Below are positions 61,206 through 64,000 of a stretch of DNA of 64,000 bases, one piece after another (the first letter of the stretch is position 1; each line of letters begins with the position of its first letter). The notes beneath the pieces were generated by a model. It saw only the letters and a program-made list of their open reading frames with translations. It did no database searches and had not been told where the DNA came from. Source of the DNA: Fistularia commersonii (lineage: Eukaryota > Chordata > Actinopteri > Syngnathiformes > Fistulariidae); NCBI GenBank assembly GCA_037954325.1, contig JBBMNZ010000013.1:11205001-11269000 (forward strand). The letters are read 5' to 3'. The translations under genes were made by a program, and so were the position numbers.

Positions 61206-61542
61206 GGGGTGACACGGTGGCGCAGTTGTTAGCGTTTCGTCACAGCACGAAGGACCCTGGTTCAGTTCCAACAAGGTGACCTTTCTGTGTGGAGTTTAAA
61301 TGTTCTCCCCGTGTCTGTCTGGATTTCCTTCGGATTCTCCGGTTTCCTCCCACAATCGAAAAACAAGCAGCAGGTGAATTTGAAAAAAATGAGAAAATAG
61401 CCCCGAGTGAGTGAGTGAATGGTTGTCTGTCTGCATATTGACTGGCAACCAGTCCAGGGTGTCTCTCACCCGATGACAGCTGGGATAGGCTCTAGCATCC
61501 CCTGCGACCCTGTGTGCAGGGTAAGCGGCACATGATGGATGG
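61206..61542 (+). mobile_element. tRNA-derived SINE with 12-bp target duplication
   Basis: The best preserved copy. The head GGTGACACGGTGGCGCAG (A-box region) and GGTTCAGTTCC (B-box region) are followed by TTCTGTGTGGAGTTTAAATG, TTTCCTCCCACAATC and the 3' body GCAACCAGTCCAGGGTGTC, ending at a GATGGATGG tail. It is flanked by ATATTCCTGACT (61,194-61,205) and ATATTCTTGACT (61,543-61,554), with one mismatch. Confidence 0.92.
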
Positions 61543-64000
61543 ATATTCTTGACTGCCATTGAAACAGTGTAAAAAAATATCTCTACACAATGTCACTTTT
61601 TTTCTCATTTAGTCATGCAACTTTTTTTGTATACATGTTGTAACAATAGTTATATTTTTGAAAAATCTTTTTTAACATTACACATTGTTACATGACAAAT
61701 AGTACAAACAATGACTGTGTGGATTAACTTTAAATATTTTATATATGTTAACAGCCTGTAAAATGTACTAAAAAACAACAAAAAAACAAGAAAGAATGTT
61801 TCGAGTTAAACAGTTTCAGTGTAAAACGCAGAACCTACTCAAGCCTTCATATGAAATATTGTTTTAAATTTCCATCATCTGAGATGATGATCATCATCCA
61901 TCAAAGTAATCTTCATCATTAGGAATTAACGCAATGTATTTTATTGAGAGCATCACCTAAACAGTGCATCTGGTATGTCCAATGTAATTATGGTGTCCAT
62001 GTTACGTAAACATAATTCATGGAAATCAACTTTCGAAGCACAGCAGCCTTTTTATTTACCAGACATGGAGTGGGTCCAATTTAAACAATCATGACAAATT
62101 TTGTTCTTTTTTTGTGGTACCTTACCTAAGCCTTTATGCAAAATGACATTGATTTGATCAATATGTTGGATGTAATTTGGGCCTGTAAGAAATTTGTACT
62201 TGCCAACTAATGTGTGCATTATTTAGTGTCATAGCATTATTTTGCAGTGTTATGTCCCCGGTGTTATTTTGATTAGCATATGCCCTTTACGAATTATCAC
62301 CATAAAATCCGAACCATCCTCACTTATTTCTGTATTTATTGGAAGCTTATTGGGGATATTTTAAACAAATTAGTCCCTGTAACACCAAAATTTAACGGTC
62401 AAAAATAGAAAACCATCACAGTCTCAGGACTACTGTAAGCGAATGGGAAAGCACATCTGAAATGCACTCACAGTCAGTTAAGACAGAAAGATAGAGGGAT
62501 GGATATACTGTATAGCCCCAACAGCTACGGAAGAACGAGCCACTTAAGTCGCTAAAGACTGCCAATGTGAGGCCCCTGTTTTATCAGCAAATCCTGGCCA
62601 TTATATGGCTAATGCCAGGCATTGCCTGTGACATCCCGAGTTGTTCTCTGACACGGTTAGCTTTAGCTTCTGTGTCAGAGGTATATACTCAACTTCACTG
62701 GAGGCCTGCATAATGCACTACTTAGCTTCTTGGAGGAACACTCAGCATTGAATAAAAGCCACTTTTATCCTTACAATCGCTATAATTCTGAAATTAGGAA
62801 AAACTGCCATATTCTAGGCTTGACACAAGTGCTTTTTTAAAAATTTTAAATGACACATAATGGGCTCCGACCTAGGCGGTAGATCGTAACCTTGAGATTT
62901 CAAGTGGATAAAGCTGTTTTTTTTCCTTACTGGTAACATATTCTTACCATACTGTATGGATATTATGTTACAAGTAGAGTGTCATTACAGTTCTTGTTAA
63001 AACACAAAGTTTGCCCACACAGGTCCATTATACATGGAAAAACGGCGCGTTGTCCTTAAAAGCTATATCATAAGATATTTTTTTTGGAACTCTCCCAATA
63101 CATACAATATGAAAGTCACTGAATCGAAAATCTTATTTTGATGCTGTGCCCCAGTCATCATAATGACCGCATCATGCTTGTTTCATGGAGTGATGCAAAA
63201 CCATATGTTGTGAATTCTGGAACCTGCCAATCATATTGTCAGTGTTTTATAGTTGAGGTACAATCGAAATACAACAGAGAATAGGATTAGATGGACCACA
63301 CATTGCTATTACCAAAGAGACACATAAACATAAACACATAGGGAGCTGCATGCGTGACAGTCCTTAAGCCTCTGTTGTGTTTTGTCTGACTGTAGCAGTA
63401 AAGTAGTAATTGAGAGATTAGCTCTAAGGTGCTATCATGACACTCCTTTGTTTGGTCTCTCCCTCACTGGTTACACTTTACATTGCGATATTTGTGGGAA
63501 CGAGTCATGCTCTAAGGCACTTGGTAAAGTTAAACTTTTTTTGTTACATTTAATTATTTCACAAGGGATGGTGGTGAACAAAGAACCTTCAGTGAATTAC
63601 TCAATTAAAAATTAAATTCCTGAATTGAAAATGTTATTTGAGTAAAAGTAGGTAATTTGGATAACCAAAAGTTACATTTTCGATTAGACTATCTTTTATG
63701 CAGTACAATTTTTGTCCATGAAAGGATCCTCATTCTATATACAGTTATCCTTGTAAAGGTATCATATGCTAATAGATTTTACGGAGGCCTTTTAACAATA
63801 GGTGAGGAGAATTCAATAAAGGTTAAAAGTACCCTGCAGTATTAAACAATAGCTAAAAACTGTTTCTATATGTATATTTATATATAAAATTAAAATGTTT
63901 ACATATATTTTTTTCAAGGATACATTATTTTCCTGATTTCTAGGCAAAGCAAAAGAGCACAAAACCACCAACCAACACAGATAATAGCTGTCCCATTGTT

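Larger units (their letters stand above)
59200..64000. other. intergenic stretch downstream of the ADH pair
   Basis: No exon of a further ADH or any other gene was recognised. Besides the microsatellite at 60.7 kb and the SINE at 61.2 kb there is only AT-rich sequence. A weak copy of the GATGGCTGAGAATC repeat occurs near 59,960. Confidence 0.55.

Noticed and set aside
61206..61290. Functional tRNA gene
   Set aside because: The A- and B-box-like sequences belong to the head of a SINE; no acceptor stem pairing or complete cloverleaf could be drawn.

Overview
This is a vertebrate nuclear window, almost certainly from a ray-finned (teleost) fish. Supporting signs are spliced genes with GT/AG introns, AT-rich intergenic DNA, long CA/GT microsatellites, tRNA-derived SINEs and RTE, L2/Rex1-like, Tc1/mariner and hAT elements of the kinds common in teleosts. 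There are no operons, bacterial genes or CRISPR arrays. All exon models were built by eye from reading frame, splice sites and remembered family sequences; no search was run.

Positions 1-35,500 form a gene-poor region. It holds a degenerate RTE-type LINE (7.4-9.7 kb, minus strand), a probable solo LTR with a nested repeat (14.0-15.1 kb), a second internally deleted RTE copy (15.5-16.8 kb), SINEs, and two dead Tc1/mariner-type transposons (20.4-21.9 kb and 30.9-32.7 kb). The second transposon carries a SINE with a perfect 10-bp target duplication. One small orphan exon-like segment lies at 18.75 kb.

Positions 35,600-59,100 hold four complete genes. These are eif4e (minus, 7 coding exons, 216 aa), adh5 class III alcohol dehydrogenase/S-(hydroxymethyl)glutathione dehydrogenase (minus, 9 exons, 376 aa), gar1 H/ACA snoRNP subunit (minus, 6 coding exons, 205 aa), and a second zinc alcohol dehydrogenase that is not class III (plus, 9 exons, 379 aa). 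The second ADH starts head-to-head with gar1, with about 0.3 kb between them. The two ADH genes share the classical 9-exon layout, with several exon lengths identical to the base, so they are products of gene duplication. The eif4e-adh5 linkage matches the human 4q23 arrangement, although metap1 is not seen between them here.

Positions 59,100-64,000 are intergenic, with one SINE, a complex GT/TA/CA microsatellite and no recognised gene.

The genes act in unrelated processes (translation initiation, formaldehyde/alcohol oxidation, ribosome and snRNA pseudouridylation). I see no evidence of a novel multi-gene system. The most useful second looks are the altered active site of the second ADH, a hAT element inserted next to an eif4e splice acceptor, a possible alternative first exon of adh5, and the nested or rearranged mobile elements.
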